Assembly: GCA_018340375.1 (NCBI GenBank)
Contig: JAFFJZ010000002.1
Span: forward strand, 25,128,001 to 25,192,000
DNA: 64,000 nt
Reading direction: 5' to 3'
DNA from: Gonatopus flavifemur
Lineage: Eukaryota; Arthropoda; Insecta; Hymenoptera; Dryinidae
Made by a program: the position numbers and the translations under genes. Below the pieces are notes generated by a model. The model was not told where the DNA came from, searched no databases, and saw nothing but the letters and a program-made list of their open reading frames with translations. Each line of letters opens with the position of its first letter. The stretch's first letter is position 1. Below are positions 11,537-22,140 of this stretch, one piece after another.

Positions 11537-13302
11537 AAATTTTCCAAAATATTCTCAACAAAATCCAGATATCCAAGCCTGATTGGATGTATTGTTTTTT
11601 GTATCCAAACCTCTCATAACACAAGTCGATACTAGTGATTCTAATCATTCGATCAAGCAGAAATAAATCCGTCGATTTCGTTGAACACAATTTATTATTC
11701 TCTCTAGTTAGCTGTAATTGTATCTCTAGTAACAAAATAATAACTTGTAATTTCTCTTATATAATATGAATATTAATGAATTCAAAATCATAACGATATA
11801 TCTTGAGTGGAAAAGTGTTCAAAACTATATAAACTGTATTGGATTATATATAAATTCTATATAATTTCAAAAATTTCTCCATTCGATGCTGTAGTTTGAG
11901 GTTTGAAACTCTGAATCAATGTTTGTACTTGGTGTTCCACTCTCCGACTTCGAGTTGATTCCTGATCCGACGGCAATGGACTTACGAGGCAACTAGTTAT
12001 TCGAGTAAATTTTAATTTTCATTAGACAAACAATGATGAGATTTAATCACTATTTATACCATTCTCGGAGCTCAAATGGATTCTTATTTGAGATGTTTTC
12101 TGTTCATTGTACGTTAGTTTCGAGAGCGAACATTTACATATTTCACTGATGTTGCGTTCCTCTTAGAAATTCCACCAAAATCCAAACTCATGGCAAATAT
12201 TGAATTTGAATCTTGAATACAATCTTGGAACGGAATTTTCTGAACATTGTAGCGATTTTTCTCCGACATTTGGTCGCACCAAAAATCCTCCATGAAGGGG
12301 ACTTTTGCTTCAAGATTTGGTGAAGTTTTTCCTTACTTTTTGAAAGATTTAACACCCAAGAAATGGAATATTTCCTCAAAATGAGAAAGCCATTCCGTCG
12401 AGGGATGGAATCCACCACTGGAGCGAGGGAAAACTCCCCATTTTTTTGTAGTTTCTCCTGAAGGATGGGACGTGCATCAAATCCACAAAAGCTTGCTAAA
12501 GATCATCTTCAGCTGATTTTAAAATGCAGCCAAAATGAGCCCTATCCGAACTAAAAGTAAGCGACGAAAACAAATGCCAACACAATTTTCTAATGAATAT
12601 GCAGTCACGTTCAGTCCGACTTTTTACTGTGGAGTACTGAACGCGTTCAGTGCAGTTTATGACCACCATTTGACTTTCTATGCAACTTTCCTCAGAGAGT
12701 GCAATGCACGCTTTAGATATTGCACTTTTTGCTAATTGCCTGCAATCCCTGATAACACTTATATCATTATTCTGAAACAGTGCATCATTGCATGGTTTTG
12801 GAACTCTGGATAAAATTTTCATCATCCTTCTGATATAATACTTCAGATTTCAATCAACAATTCTGAAATTTATTAATTCTTACTTGAATTATATGAAGTA
12901 TTGTAATTAAATTCTTCGTACTTATTGATGAAAATTAATCGAAAATTGAATAGATTTTTTTTTATAAGAGAAATCATAAATTCATCTGAGGATATTCTAT
13001 TCTACTTTAATAATGAATAATTCATATGGAATATTCATTCATACTCTTACGATGGATTTGAATACCGATAAATCAATCCGGTCGTCATTTTGATGATGAA
13101 ATCAATCAACCTTTCATGCAACCCATCCACAAAAATCTAGCTCAGTTTTCAGCTGGATGTTCAGATGGAATATCACCTAACAAAGTATATCTGCCATACC
13201 CAGTTGAGGGATTAGATCACTGTGACGGGCATTTTTTCAAAACAATTTTCATGAACCAATTTTTGAGTGAATATTTATGAAACATCAGTTATTTTTTCTA
13301 TT
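11537..13302. other. Unique non-coding interval
   Basis: Apart from the foldback relative at 11805-11886, nothing recognisable is seen. Frames at 12188-12418 and 12496-12825 overlap others on the opposite strand and show no motif. The sequence around 12430-12800 is slightly more complex and could be an exon remnant or conserved non-coding DNA, but I cannot support either. Confidence 0.35.
11805..11886. mobile_element. GAGTGGAA foldback family, copy 2
   Basis: GAGTGGAAAAGTGTTCAAAA and the downstream TTCAAAAATTTCTCCATTC are imperfect inverted repeats around an ATATAT-rich centre. This is the same design as 3996-4101 and 58434-58504, more diverged. Confidence 0.4.
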
Positions 13303-13606
13303 CACTGTTAGAAGAATCTGCCTGAAACTTCATAAGAATATTATGAAGTTTTTTACATAATCTATTTATTGGATTTCATAATAAAATATTGAATTCAATA
13401 ATATAATTTTCAATGTCAGGAATTTTTTTCTCAATGTTGATAATTTTGTTCTTAATTGTAATAATATGAACAATTGTTACATTTCAGAAAGAAATTTTGA
13501 GATTTCATCATCAATATTAAATTTATTTACAATGATTGAATTCAATATGAAAACATAGTATTTTATAAAGAATTTCGTATTAAATTTAAGAATTTTTCTA
13601 ACAGTG
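13303..13606. mobile_element. CACTGTTAGA MITE, copy 2
   Basis: This is a near-copy of 4193-4512 in the same orientation, with the same inverted ends CACTGTTAGA and TCTAACAGTG. Relative to copy 1 it lacks about 16 bp after TGTAATAATAT. It carries scattered substitutions and no coding frame. Confidence 0.75.
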
Positions 13607-13680
13607 TTATTATGTCCCATTTACATTGAAGAACATGTCAAAATTTTAGTTTCGAAAAAAATTTTAAACTCGCCGATTTT

Positions 13681-13931
13681 CACGCCTGTACTCAGAGAAA
13701 AAAAGTTGCTGAAACAGCAAACCTCGAAAGTTTGCACCGCTGATATGGCATAACTTGTTGCTGAATCAGCAAAAAATCTTGCTCTTTCAACAAGCACTTG
13801 CCATTCAGCGATCCGGAATCGCAGATATACAGACGGCTAGAAAATAGCTTGCTGAAATAGCAATATATGTGCTGATTTAGCAAAGCAGATTTTTCGGAAT
13901 CGCTTCTTCAGCAAGAATTGTTCTTGGCGTG
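13681..13931. mobile_element. GCTGAAACAGCAA element, copy 1
   Basis: It starts near CTCAGAGAAAAAAAGTTGCT and ends near TTCAGCAAGAATTGTTC, followed by GGCGTG, which is inverted to CACGCC at the left. The interior is repeated TTGCTGAAACAGCAA-like palindromic words. Other copies at 14319-14618, 52801-53080 and 59157-59943 share GCCATTCAGCGATCCGGAAT and AGATATACAGACGG. Confidence 0.7.
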
Positions 13932-14173
13932 TGGTTAGATAGTGTTCATGATTTCGTGGAAACCAATCGTCTGATACAAAAATAAAAAATATGCTCATTA
14001 TTTATATTGTATTGGCTATCGTGTAACGGAGCATTCGATCGTTTTTCATCTTCGGTGACCAGGAAAAAATTCCTGAGTTTTTGAGTGCAATTTTCGAGCC
14101 CAAATTACATGTTATTATTATCAATAATTATTGAAAGAAACATGATATTGACAAAATCGTCCGTCACACGAAA

Positions 14174-14201
14174 GATACTAGTCCTTAGCAGGACTAGTAT
14201 C
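14174..14201. repeat. Perfect 12-bp hairpin
   Basis: GATACTAGTCCT and AGGACTAGTATC are exact reverse complements separated by the 4-nt loop TAGC. The structure is isolated between repeat copies and is not part of any element I can delimit. Confidence 0.7.
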
Positions 14202-14318
14202 AGAATTGAAAGTCGATTTGTTAATTGAATCTCGAGATATCGTGTATACTGTTTTGAGAAACATAGTTCTTAGAAAAACGCGTTCAAAGCTTTGGCACCC
14301 TGGGAGGAGAGTATAGCT

Positions 14319-14618
14319 CACTCAGAGAAAAAAAGTTGCTGAAACAGCAAACTTCGAGAATTCGCTTTGCTGATATGGCAAAGCTTGTTGCTGAATTAGC
14401 AAAAAATTTGCTATTACAGCGAATATCTTGCTCTTTTAACAAGCGCTTGCCATTCAGCGATCCGGAATTGTAGATATACAGACGGTCAGAAAATTCTGCT
14501 GAATTAGCAAATATCTTGCTAAAATAGCAATATTTTTGCTGTAACAGCAACCGTTTTGCTAATTTAGCAAAACAGAATTTTCGAAATCGCTTTTTCAGCA
14601 AGAATTTTTCTCTACGTG
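14319..14618. mobile_element. GCTGAAACAGCAA element, copy 2 (best preserved)
   Basis: The termini are CACTCAGAGAAAAA and the reverse complement of TTTTTCTCTACGTG. The 300-bp body has at least eight TTGCTGNNNNAGCAA half-palindromes, some perfect. A 118-codon frame on the minus strand covers it, but the repetitive sequence and the lack of frame conservation in the other copies argue against a gene. Confidence 0.75.
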
Positions 14619-15051
14619 CTGAAAATTGACCCCATTTCAACGTTTATATTCACAGTCACCATTTTATTCATTGAAGTAACCATGAAAATAACTGTGATAG
14701 TGGAATTATAGCTACTGTGACTAAAAAAATGTTGTTGGGTTCAAATTCAGTTACATTTCTGTTCTCAGTTGGTTTGTAGCATTCTGGTTTGGGAGCTCGA
14801 AATTTCAGTCAACAAGGAACTGAGCGGGTATTACACCTTTTCTCCCTCATTCTAGAGGATTCAAAGGATTTTCTGAGCTGATAGAGAAAGAAAATTATTT
14901 TTACGAAATGTCACAGTGATCTCACCCCTTGAGTTCCCATGTGAGATACCAACCCAGCTATAAAGCAACCCAGCTATAAAGGCGAGCGCGGCATCAGGAT
15001 GGAATATCCCACTGACCATGTAATATTACAGCACATTGAAACAACGTGGTG
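14619..15051. other. Non-coding stretch
   Basis: Nothing genic is seen. A short direct repeat CCCAGCTATAAAG occurs twice around 14955-14980. The remainder is unique. Confidence 0.35.
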
Positions 15052-15341
15052 TTCAACCCTAGACTGTATACATGGGTCTAGTGGACCCAGAGCGTTTCCT
15101 AAAATTCATATCGTTTTGCACTGCGCGGGTGGTTTGCTACCATAAACATAGGTTAAGAAAAACTTTTGTGCGATTGAATTCTATTTTCATTGATCTGAGT
15201 ATTTAGTTCACAGCTCGGTGTCCCGATTTTGAACCCATTGAAGAGAATCCACCACTATCGTAAAGAATTACAGCACATCAGCCGGGTCCCGAGGACACAG
15301 TATGAGGGGTGAAAACATATGTATACAGTCCTTGGGTTGAA
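15052..15341. mobile_element. TTCAACCC element with inverted ends and internal direct repeats
   Basis: TTCAACCCTAGACTGTATAC at the left pairs with the reverse complement of GTATACAGTCCTTGGGTTGA at the right. Further in, GGTCTAGTGGACCC and GGGTCCCGAGGAC extend the pairing. A word near ATTACAGCACAT occurs before the left end (about 15027) and inside the right half (about 15269). Superfamily not determined. Confidence 0.55.
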
Positions 15342-15500
15342 TCAATGTGATTTGTAACATTAAGAAGCGATAACACAACATTATCCACACCTTTAGAAAT
15401 TTCTGCAACAAAATTCAACCACATCTATTCGCAGCAGTTTCCACTCATCCAATTGGAAAGTTCCTTAAAATTTGAATTACATATCAATGAGAATTGAGTT

Positions 15501-15632
15501 CAGAGATGGGCGAATTTCAATCGAAATTGTATATAATTTTTTGGGTCCTTATTGATTTTTATATCATTTTGATTGGAATTCGGTATAAATTGTATAAAAG
15601 AGAATCGATCCTTTCCAGATCGCCCATCTCTA
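15501..15632. mobile_element. hAT-like MITE, (C/T)AGAGATGGGCGA ends
   Basis: CAGAGATGGGCGA at the left is inverted at the right as TCGCCCATCTCTA. Flanking 8-mers ATTGAGTT (15493-15500) and ATTCAGTT (15633-15640) match at 7 of 8. CAGAG tips and 8-bp duplications are hAT features. The element at 26864-27005 has the same terminus with a different interior. Confidence 0.75.
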
Positions 15633-15689
15633 ATTCAGTTACCAAACTATACTCAAATTACACCAGGGATTGAATCTATAATAAAATCA

Positions 15690-15785
15690 TGTTCCTGTAA
15701 AAATTATCGTGGAGTTCCAGTAACCGAGGGACAAGTGAAAATCTTTCAAAAAAATCACTGTTCAGCTTGTAAAAATGAGTGAACT
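15690..15785 (+). repeat. Dispersed repeat AACCGAGGGACA...CAGCNTGTAAAAATGA
   Basis: The string CCTGTAAAAATTATCGTGGA, then TAACCGAGGGACA, then CAGCTTGTAAAAATGAGTGA recurs in order at 53453-53551. Parts recur at 25057-25100 (CAGCCTGTAAAAATGAATGA) and about 50575 (CAACCGAGGGACAG). No termini could be fixed and the type of element is unknown. Confidence 0.55.
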
Positions 15786-15874
15786 TTCACCTGATAAGTT
15801 CATATACTGAACGATAAAATAGTGAATTATCCACTTTGATTGTATTCAAGAGATTGTTGTAAGGGTACAAGCAA

Positions 15875-16101
15875 CCCAAGTAGCACAAGAACATTTCAAA
15901 TATTCTGCAATCATTCCGTGATCATGCATAGAATATGCAGATGAGACTGTTTTGGATAAATTCGAAAAATATGTTCTGAGAATGTGCACAGAACATACTT
16001 ATCCAAAACAATCTCATTCGAAGATTCTAAGAATGTTCATAAAACATGCTCAGAACTTCCAAGAACCTTCTTAGCATTTCTAACCTGTTGTGCTACTTGG
16101 G
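15875..16101. mobile_element. CCCAAGTAGCACA foldback MITE
   Basis: CCCAAGTAGCACAAGAACAT at the left is inverted at the right as TGTTGTGCTACTTGGG. Inner pairs include GAGACTGTTTTGGATAA with TTATCCAAAACAATCTC, so nearly the whole 227 bp can form a hairpin. Flanking 6-mers AAGCAA and AAGCAC match at 5 of 6. It belongs to a set of CCCA-ended foldbacks in this window. Confidence 0.75.
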
Positions 16102-16104
16102 AAG

Positions 16105-16296
16105 CACTGTGAAAAATATTCGGGATTCTCCCATATCTATATAAAGGAAATTTCCTATACTTGTATGGAAAAAGCAAATTCCCGTAGACGTATAGGAATT
16201 TGCATATAAAAATGTATTAAAATCGCTATTTTTATGGGATTTTCACTGTAAATTTGTAGGATTTTCCCCAAAATTTACGGGAAATTTTGTACAGTG
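16105..16296. mobile_element. CACTGTGAAAAA MITE
   Basis: The ends are CACTGTGAAAAA and, inverted, TTTTGTACAGTG. The interior alternates TAGGAAATTTCCTATAC-type words in both orientations. It is related to the element immediately downstream (16355-16595), which shares the GGGAAATTT vocabulary. Confidence 0.55.
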
Positions 16297-16354
16297 TAAT
16301 TTTTCAGACACTGAAACAGTTCAATCGAATCTTCACTCATCATTCAATCACGTA

Positions 16355-16595
16355 CACTGTAAAAAATTTCTACAAATTTATGTGAAGTAATTAACATATA
16401 CATGCGTTAGGAACTTCCCGCACTTGTCCGGAAATTTCCTATCAAATGATAGTAAAAATCCCATAAAATTTTGGAATTTTCAGTTGAATTTATGGGAAAT
16501 TTCATACCTATATATTGGAAATTGATTTTCCATCCGGTTATTGGAATTTCCCGGTGGCCTTATACAAGAAAATTCCGATTATTTTTTGCAGTGTG
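16355..16595. mobile_element. CACTGTAAAAAATTTC MITE, copy 1
   Basis: It starts CACTGTAAAAAATTTCTAC after TA and ends ATTTTTTGCAGTGTG before TA. A second, truncated copy at 49880-50045 shares GTAATTAACA, ATACATGCGTTAG and ACTTGTCCGGAAATTT in order. Non-coding. Confidence 0.65.
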
Positions 16596-17830
16596 TAACA
16601 TATGATCAGAGCATCGCAGAAAAGCGAAAGCTGGTGAATGTGTCATTTATAGATATCCAAATATCTCCTTAGAACGGTAGCTACAGCTACATATGAATTC
16701 CTGAAATATCGATATTGTGACACATAGCCCCCGTAGGCAGATAGCCCCGGTCTCCCTTATGATAACGGAATAAGGGGAGTCAGCAGTATCGAAGTAACGT
16801 AATATTCATGAAACTGTATCTTTCTGTTGTTTTCAATATGATAGGCAGAAGATTCGATTAATGTCACGTGATTTATAAAATAAAGAATAATCTAGTTGTG
16901 GAAATATTACGTTTTATTATCATTATGCTTGCTATTTTCGAGTACTATACATTTCATATGGAATACAAATGTTTCTCATTTTCTCTCTTGACGTAAAAAA
17001 TGAGAGGAAAATCGACCTATGCAATTCACGAACAAAACTTTGTATCATAAAGCATAATGAGAATTTTTTAAACTTATCGTCAACATCGTAATATTATCCG
17101 TTTTATCGTCAACTGGAATTGATTAAAGAATCATTCCGCATTTTTCATACGATTATGAAAATGTTGCAGTGAGAACTTGCATTGAATGGACCCGCTCAAT
17201 CTCTTTGTTCCCAATTGTCTGCAGTCTAAAAGATTTCACTTCCTTCTCACGCTGCAAAAAAAGTCGTTAAATTTACCGAAATTTGTCGGAAAGCAATTAA
17301 ACTGATCACAATGGATAAAAATTTCAAAATTTTTGGGAAACTAATCGAATTTTTCTGTAGGAGTACCGAAAAAATTAGTATATTCACCACATCTTTTGAT
17401 ATAATTACTGAAATCTCGGTAATTTCTCCGTAGTTTTTTTCGAGTTAATTGCTACTTAAATTACCAAAGAATTCCCCTGTGAATTTACCGAATTCGTTTA
17501 TAGATTATATGCTTCAGAAATTTTATTCTCACATAAAAAGTGTTTTCAGAAAAGATTGAAAAGTTTTGACGAAAATTACAGCACTGAACCAATTAAAGAC
17601 AGTAATTATGAGCACGTGCGCATTTTCTTAAACAGATATCAATAATATATAAATGTAGTTTACTCAGTTCATCGTGAGCAAAATTCATCCGCAATTCATC
17701 GGAAATCAGAGTGGGAATCCAGCAATTGGGATAGCTAAGCTCGAAATCCATTTTGATTTCTCGAATGCCATACAAAATCTCAAACCAAACTAACCATCAT
17801 TTCTCGAGTCAAAAAGTGAAACCTGATTCA
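16596..17830. other. Mostly unique non-coding interval
   Basis: No gene is seen. At 17250-17480 the word AAATTTACCGAAATT and variants recur in both orientations, suggesting a decayed foldback without clear termini. The rest is AT-rich unique DNA. Confidence 0.35.
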
Positions 17831-17835
17831 GCTCT

Positions 17836-18165
17836 GATTCGTTGCGTATTACGGAGTGAATCAGGTTTGATTTGAATTTTCACCTTGATCTCACCCTGTT
17901 CTCAACCTGATCTTGTTTCCAAACTTCTCATTCGACCTAATTTTAACCTTCCCTGGTGGGAATATTTCTCTGAGAATGTCTGAGAATCCCTAAAAAACTC
18001 TTAAACTTCGAACATTCTCTGTAAATCTCTGCAAGTCTCTATTTCTGAAAATCTCTGGAAATATTCTGAGCATTTCTGAAAAACTCTCAAAATTGGAATG
18101 TCCACCAGGGTTCTTCCGACCTGATTAAACTCTGGATCGTTGCGTATTACGGAGTTGATCAGGCT
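17836..18165 (+). repeat. Direct repeats GTTGCGTATTACGGAGT around an insert
   Basis: GTTGCGTATTACGGAGTGAA plus TCAGG near 17842 recurs as GTTGCGTATTACGGAGTTGA plus TCAGG near 18141, about 300 bp apart and in the same orientation. The first copy also has inverted halves CCTGATTCAG and TGAATCAGG. The CCCTGG element 17951-18110 lies between the repeats, so they may be parts of one older element. Confidence 0.5.
17951..18110. mobile_element. CCCTGGTGG element filled with TCTCTGAGAAT-type repeats
   Basis: The left end CCCTGGTGGGAAT is inverted at the right as GGAATGTCCACCAGGG. The 160-bp interior consists of short words such as TCTCTGAGAATGTCTGAGAA and CTCTGTAAATCTCTGCAAG. The design, CCCTGG tips around short tandem repeats, is shared with 19612-19847 and 37980-39393. 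Confidence 0.6.
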
Positions 18166-18447
18166 TTAAAATGTACTACAATTTTTCGACTCGGCTTCAC
18201 TGTGAAGAATTCGCATCTTTCGAATACATCTTCCTACGGTCCGTTAACATAACAAAGTTGACGGTGTAAATGGTCAAGTTTATCCTACAATGAAAGCCAA
18301 TCGAGCCGGATAGCAAATTTGTCCCTCAAATATTTCCTCAAAGATATCTTCCAGATGTTCTTTGAAATGGCCTAAAAGACATCCTTGAAATGCCTTTCAG
18401 ACCAGTTGAGGATACCTTTGAAACGTCTTGAATGAGATATATTTAAT

Positions 18448-18974
18448 CCCAAGCGTACATTGCCTATAATGACAATGGGCCCCAGGCTAGGTCCATCCTC
18501 TTTAACCCAGTATTGGGGAATGACGATGGGGCCAATGTTGGCTCAATATTGGCCCTGGTGTGCTTTTCCATATAATTATAGTTGGTAAAAAATGGAAATA
18601 ATGAATCTTAGTGCGGGCACATTTGAACTTGGCCCCAATTTGGGCCAGCGTTAGGCCAAGATTGAGGTGAATTTATATATAGGCACGATGGGGCTCAAAA
18701 CTAGGCCAAAGTGGGACTGAAATTCATGCCCGCTGGGGTAGAATTCAAAGGAATTTTCCAATTTAAAAAAAAAAGGGGCAGTATTGATTGCCTAGTCTGG
18801 GTTCATGCTGGGCCCATGGTGTTACCAATCCTTGGGCAAAGCAATACAGCCAAACTGGGAACGATGTTATCATCTCAAGGTTGGCCCCATTGGCCTGCCC
18901 AGCTTGGCCCCACGTTGGGCAGCATGGGTACCCACCCTGGGCGTAGATTGGGCCCACCGTTAATACACACTGGG
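18448..18974. mobile_element. GGCC-rich CCCA-ended repeat element
   Basis: The ends CCCAAGCGTACATT and, inverted, TTAATACACACTGGG are imperfect inverted repeats. The interior is unusually GC-rich and made of TTGGGCCAGCGTTAGGCC-like words in both orientations. Open frames inside (18711-18989 plus, 18763-18957 minus) come from these words and are not genes. Ends are tentative. Confidence 0.5.
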
Positions 18975-18989
18975 GATATGTTTTTTTAA

Positions 18990-19200
18990 TTCATATTAAC
19001 CCTGTTGAAAATGTGGAAAATGTTCGGAAAGATTCGAAAATAGATCAAGACCCAAAACATCCGTTTCTTCCCGTCTCGTGGTGCTTTTTGTCCCAGTTTT
19101 TTTTCGAATCTTTCCGATATTTTCAGCACGAAAAATATCTTGAACTCATCTACATTTTTCGTACGGCGAGAAAAAAGATTAGTGAATTGAACGAATAAAA
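18990..19200. other. Short stretch with an inverted repeat
   Basis: GGAAAGATTCGAAAA (about 19025) and TTTTCGAATCTTTCC (about 19100) are perfect inverted repeats about 60 bp apart. No ends or copies were recognised. Confidence 0.45.
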
Positions 19201-19201
19201 C

Positions 19202-19512
19202 GTAGTTGACTCAACTACGCCAGAAGGTTAAATACGTTCAACCAACTCTGGAGGTTGCATTGAATCATTCCTCGGGTTGGCCGACTCTGTTGAGTCAACT
19301 ACGTGAATGATTGGGACAATGAAAAATAGTTTCCGTCAAGTATCCATATATATTCGACACAAAATAACGAAGCATCGATTGCCTGCGAGGTTGACTCAAC
19401 TACGTGAGATTTTGAATGAAACTTCTTCTGTGATTTGTTGACGTTGACACACATTGGTTCATATAATCAAGTGATAGGTTTGAGACAATGAAAGGTGGCG
19501 TAGTTGAGTCTA
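19202..19512. repeat. Cluster of GTAGTTGAGTCAAC motifs
   Basis: A perfect odd palindrome, CGTAGTTGACTCAACTACG, lies at about 19201-19219. TTGAGTCAACTACGTGA is near 19290, TTGACTCAACTACGTGAG near 19391, and GGCGTAGTTGAGTCTAC near 19498. The outermost copies are in inverted orientation, so this may be one element with internal repetition. Function unknown. Confidence 0.55.
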
Positions 19513-19611
19513 CAATTTCCAAGTCATTTCAACTAAAAATTCGTTGATTCATTCATAAATTCTTCAACGACGCGTGGTGGTTAATGTCACTTTTATTTTT
19601 TTTTCAGTGTA

Positions 19612-19847
19612 CCCTGGTTAAAAGAATCCATTACTTCTGACAAGTGAAATTAAATGAGATTTGGCCAGAACATTGTCCGAGAATCAATGAGATTTGGCAA
19701 GATTCAGTGAGATTTGGCGAGAATCGACTGTTCATTCTGACCAAATCTCATTGACATTTGCTGGATGAGATTCGGCCAGAACATTGTCCAAGTTCAACTG
19801 TAATTTAGTGAGATTTGGCGAGAATCAATGGTTTTCTTAAACCAGGG
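19612..19847. mobile_element. TA-flanked CCCTGGTT element with GAGATTTGGCGAGAA repeats
   Basis: CCCTGGTTAAAAGAATCCATT (trimmed by mismatch) pairs with AATGGTTTTCTTAAACCAGGG at the right. TA flanks both ends. Inside, GAGATTTGGC(C/G)AGAA occurs at least five times, mostly in one orientation. This matches the CCCTGG design of 17951-18110 and 37980-39393 with a different internal repeat. Confidence 0.7.
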
Positions 19848-20099
19848 TATAAAACATTTCTTAGACTTCGGAAAAGTATCTTTACGAAACGTTCGGGAAA
19901 TTTTTTCGGATTCCGTTCACATTCTATCGATTGATAAAAAGAATTTGTATGCCAAATTTCACATACCTGCACGTTTCAATTGTTTCACATAGATGAATAT
20001 GAAATTTTCCATAAATATTCGAAAAAATCCTATAAATTCATAAACAATAATTCCAACATATTTTTATGTGACAATTCCTATACATGTACGGAAATTCTC

Positions 20100-20395
20100 T
20101 TCTCCCAATTGTGCTCTCTAAATTTCTTGGAGTGAAAATACTGCAAGTCTAACAAGAGTGAGATTCCACAATTAAAAAATGACTTTTCACTCCATAAGAG
20201 TGAATTCTCACTCTCAAAAGAAGGTGACATTCCACTCTTTAAACCGAGTTGAAATTTCACTCTGTTGGAGTGAGAATTCACTTTCGTGGAGTGAAAAGTC
20301 ACCCTTCGAGAGTGTAATCTCACTCTTCCTGGACTTGAAGTATTTTCACTCTTCGAGAGTGAATTTTTCATTCCAAGGAATTCAAAGAGTGTATG
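20100..20395. mobile_element. TCACTCT/GAGTGA repeat element, copy 1
   Basis: The outer words CTCTCTAAATTTCTTGGA and, inverted, TCCAAGGAATTCAAAGAG suggest termini. The interior is repeated TTTCACTCNNNNAGAGTGA in both orientations. A truncated relative is at 50085-50255. Opposed frames of 154 and 82 codons across it reflect its self-complementarity, not genes. Confidence 0.6.
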
Positions 20396-21849
20396 GGAAA
20401 TATGTTTTACAGCGTTTTCTTTTTTAACATGAATATAAAAATCTGAAGTTTTCATCACCCAGGAACAAAACGTGGATAACAATCGCACCATTACGTGTGG
20501 TATACTTGAATCAAGCCGGTAAATTAGAAGAACGAAAACCATGAAATGTTGAACAAAATTTTAATGCACACTCGACTGTCGACTCTTTTACATTTTTGGT
20601 TCCAGAGTCACTCGAGTCGGTTACTAAAATGTAATGGAAGTATCCTAATAATTGAATACAAAACAAGACTCACAGAAAATCCAGGATGTTTTTTGAACAA
20701 ACTACATCGTGCATCATTTTGATACACCGACAATTTCAGTATTAAAGAAAAACGTAATATTGAAGAAAATAAAACTCGAATCAACGGAAAAGTCGTACAC
20801 TCGTTTCTCTGTGATTGATTTCAAGCCATTTAAGTAACTACCCATGTAAGAGAAGGTGTATGGATTATATATAGATCTATACAACCTGTGTACAGTATGT
20901 ATACAGATTTGATTGTATTTAATCTCCACCCCGAGAGAACACGAAGCTCTAAAGGACGTTCTATGAATGCAGATTACGGGGTGCAGACATTTAAACGTTC
21001 AATGAACCTTCCTTGAACGCGTATCAACTTAAAATCAATCTCAAATTGACTTACGATCCTTGTGCTCTCTTAGGGGATGTATGGATTATATAAGTGTGTG
21101 TACATAAGACAGATTCAGCGTATACATCTCACATACATAATTTATACGTATAAATATAAATATATATATAAAGTTTATATAATTGAATCTTTATACAAAC
21201 TATCATACACGAACCATACACTTCTTTTCAACATGGACTACATCGTATCGCACATTGGAATAATAGAGAACTATGTTAAAAATATCTCTCACATCTCCTA
21301 CTTTTAAAATTCGTGTCTGTAGATTTTAGTGGGTATCGTATTTGTCAGGATGACTAGATTTATAATATGATGTGTAATGATAATAATTAAAACAACAAAA
21401 CCATTTTACCATTAGTAATAAAGTATTAATAAGTAACACGAACGAGTATTTTTTGTTGTTTTCAAATTCCTGTTCATATTTTCACTATATCGATGATATC
21501 AACTGTTCATCCATTCTTGTTTCATCTTTTTTTTTATCCTATCAATTACTAATGATGATACTTTGTGAAGATAAAATATTTCATTGCTGCGCTTACATTA
21601 ACATAATTTCAAACTGAAATCAATAAAAATGTCCTCTGCAGAAGAAAATAATAGCATACGCATTGTTTCTTTGATAAAATGCAATTTTATTGTTCTCCTC
21701 TCTTTATTTTCATTCCGACTTTCAACTGAAATTTGAGAGTATCGCGGTTTGAAAAGGATTTTGATGAAATGGGAATCGGGAGAACATGGACGACTGAAAG
21801 TACATCGTAAAAAGCAATAACTTGTTTACTCGCTTCGGCGCAATAGACT
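20396..21849. other. Unique non-coding interval
   Basis: No element with clear ends and no gene is visible. ATACATA/TATGTA-type simple sequence occurs at 21070-21190. The stretch may belong to the same unique block as the island that follows. Confidence 0.35.
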
Positions 21850-22140
21850 GCTTTTGCTGGCTGGCTATTTGGAGTGGAAGACGATGATGATGAAGGGTAA
21901 AGAGGAAGAGAGCATCAGTGGATTTTCATTGCAGTTTAATCCTAACTGCCCCTCCTTCTCCCTCTCTCTCTCTCTCTTTGTCTCTCTTTCACCCTCCTCC
22001 CCCAATCTCCGCCACTCTTCTTTCACTCCACTCGTTTCACGGTTCTCTAAACGACGATAGGAAGGCAACTCTTGTCGCTTGGGGTGACGATATTACATTC
22101 CTCGATCGTGACGAAGATAACAGCCACAGAGTAGAGTAAT
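21850..22140. other. Unique pyrimidine-rich island with (CT)n
   Basis: The plus strand runs from GGCTGGCTATTTGGAGTGG into CCTCCTTCTCCCTCTCTCTC and on to CCACTCGTTTCACGG. It is less AT-rich than its surroundings and has no inverted ends. The overlapping frames on both strands reflect composition. GAGA-type (CT)n tracts are common in insect promoters and enhancers, which is an inference here. Confidence 0.4.

Noticed and set aside
20078..20542. 154-codon minus-strand open frame
   Set aside because: It lies across the self-complementary GAGTGA/TCACTC repeat and an 82-codon frame runs opposite. It shows no domain and the truncated relative at 50085 does not keep the frame.
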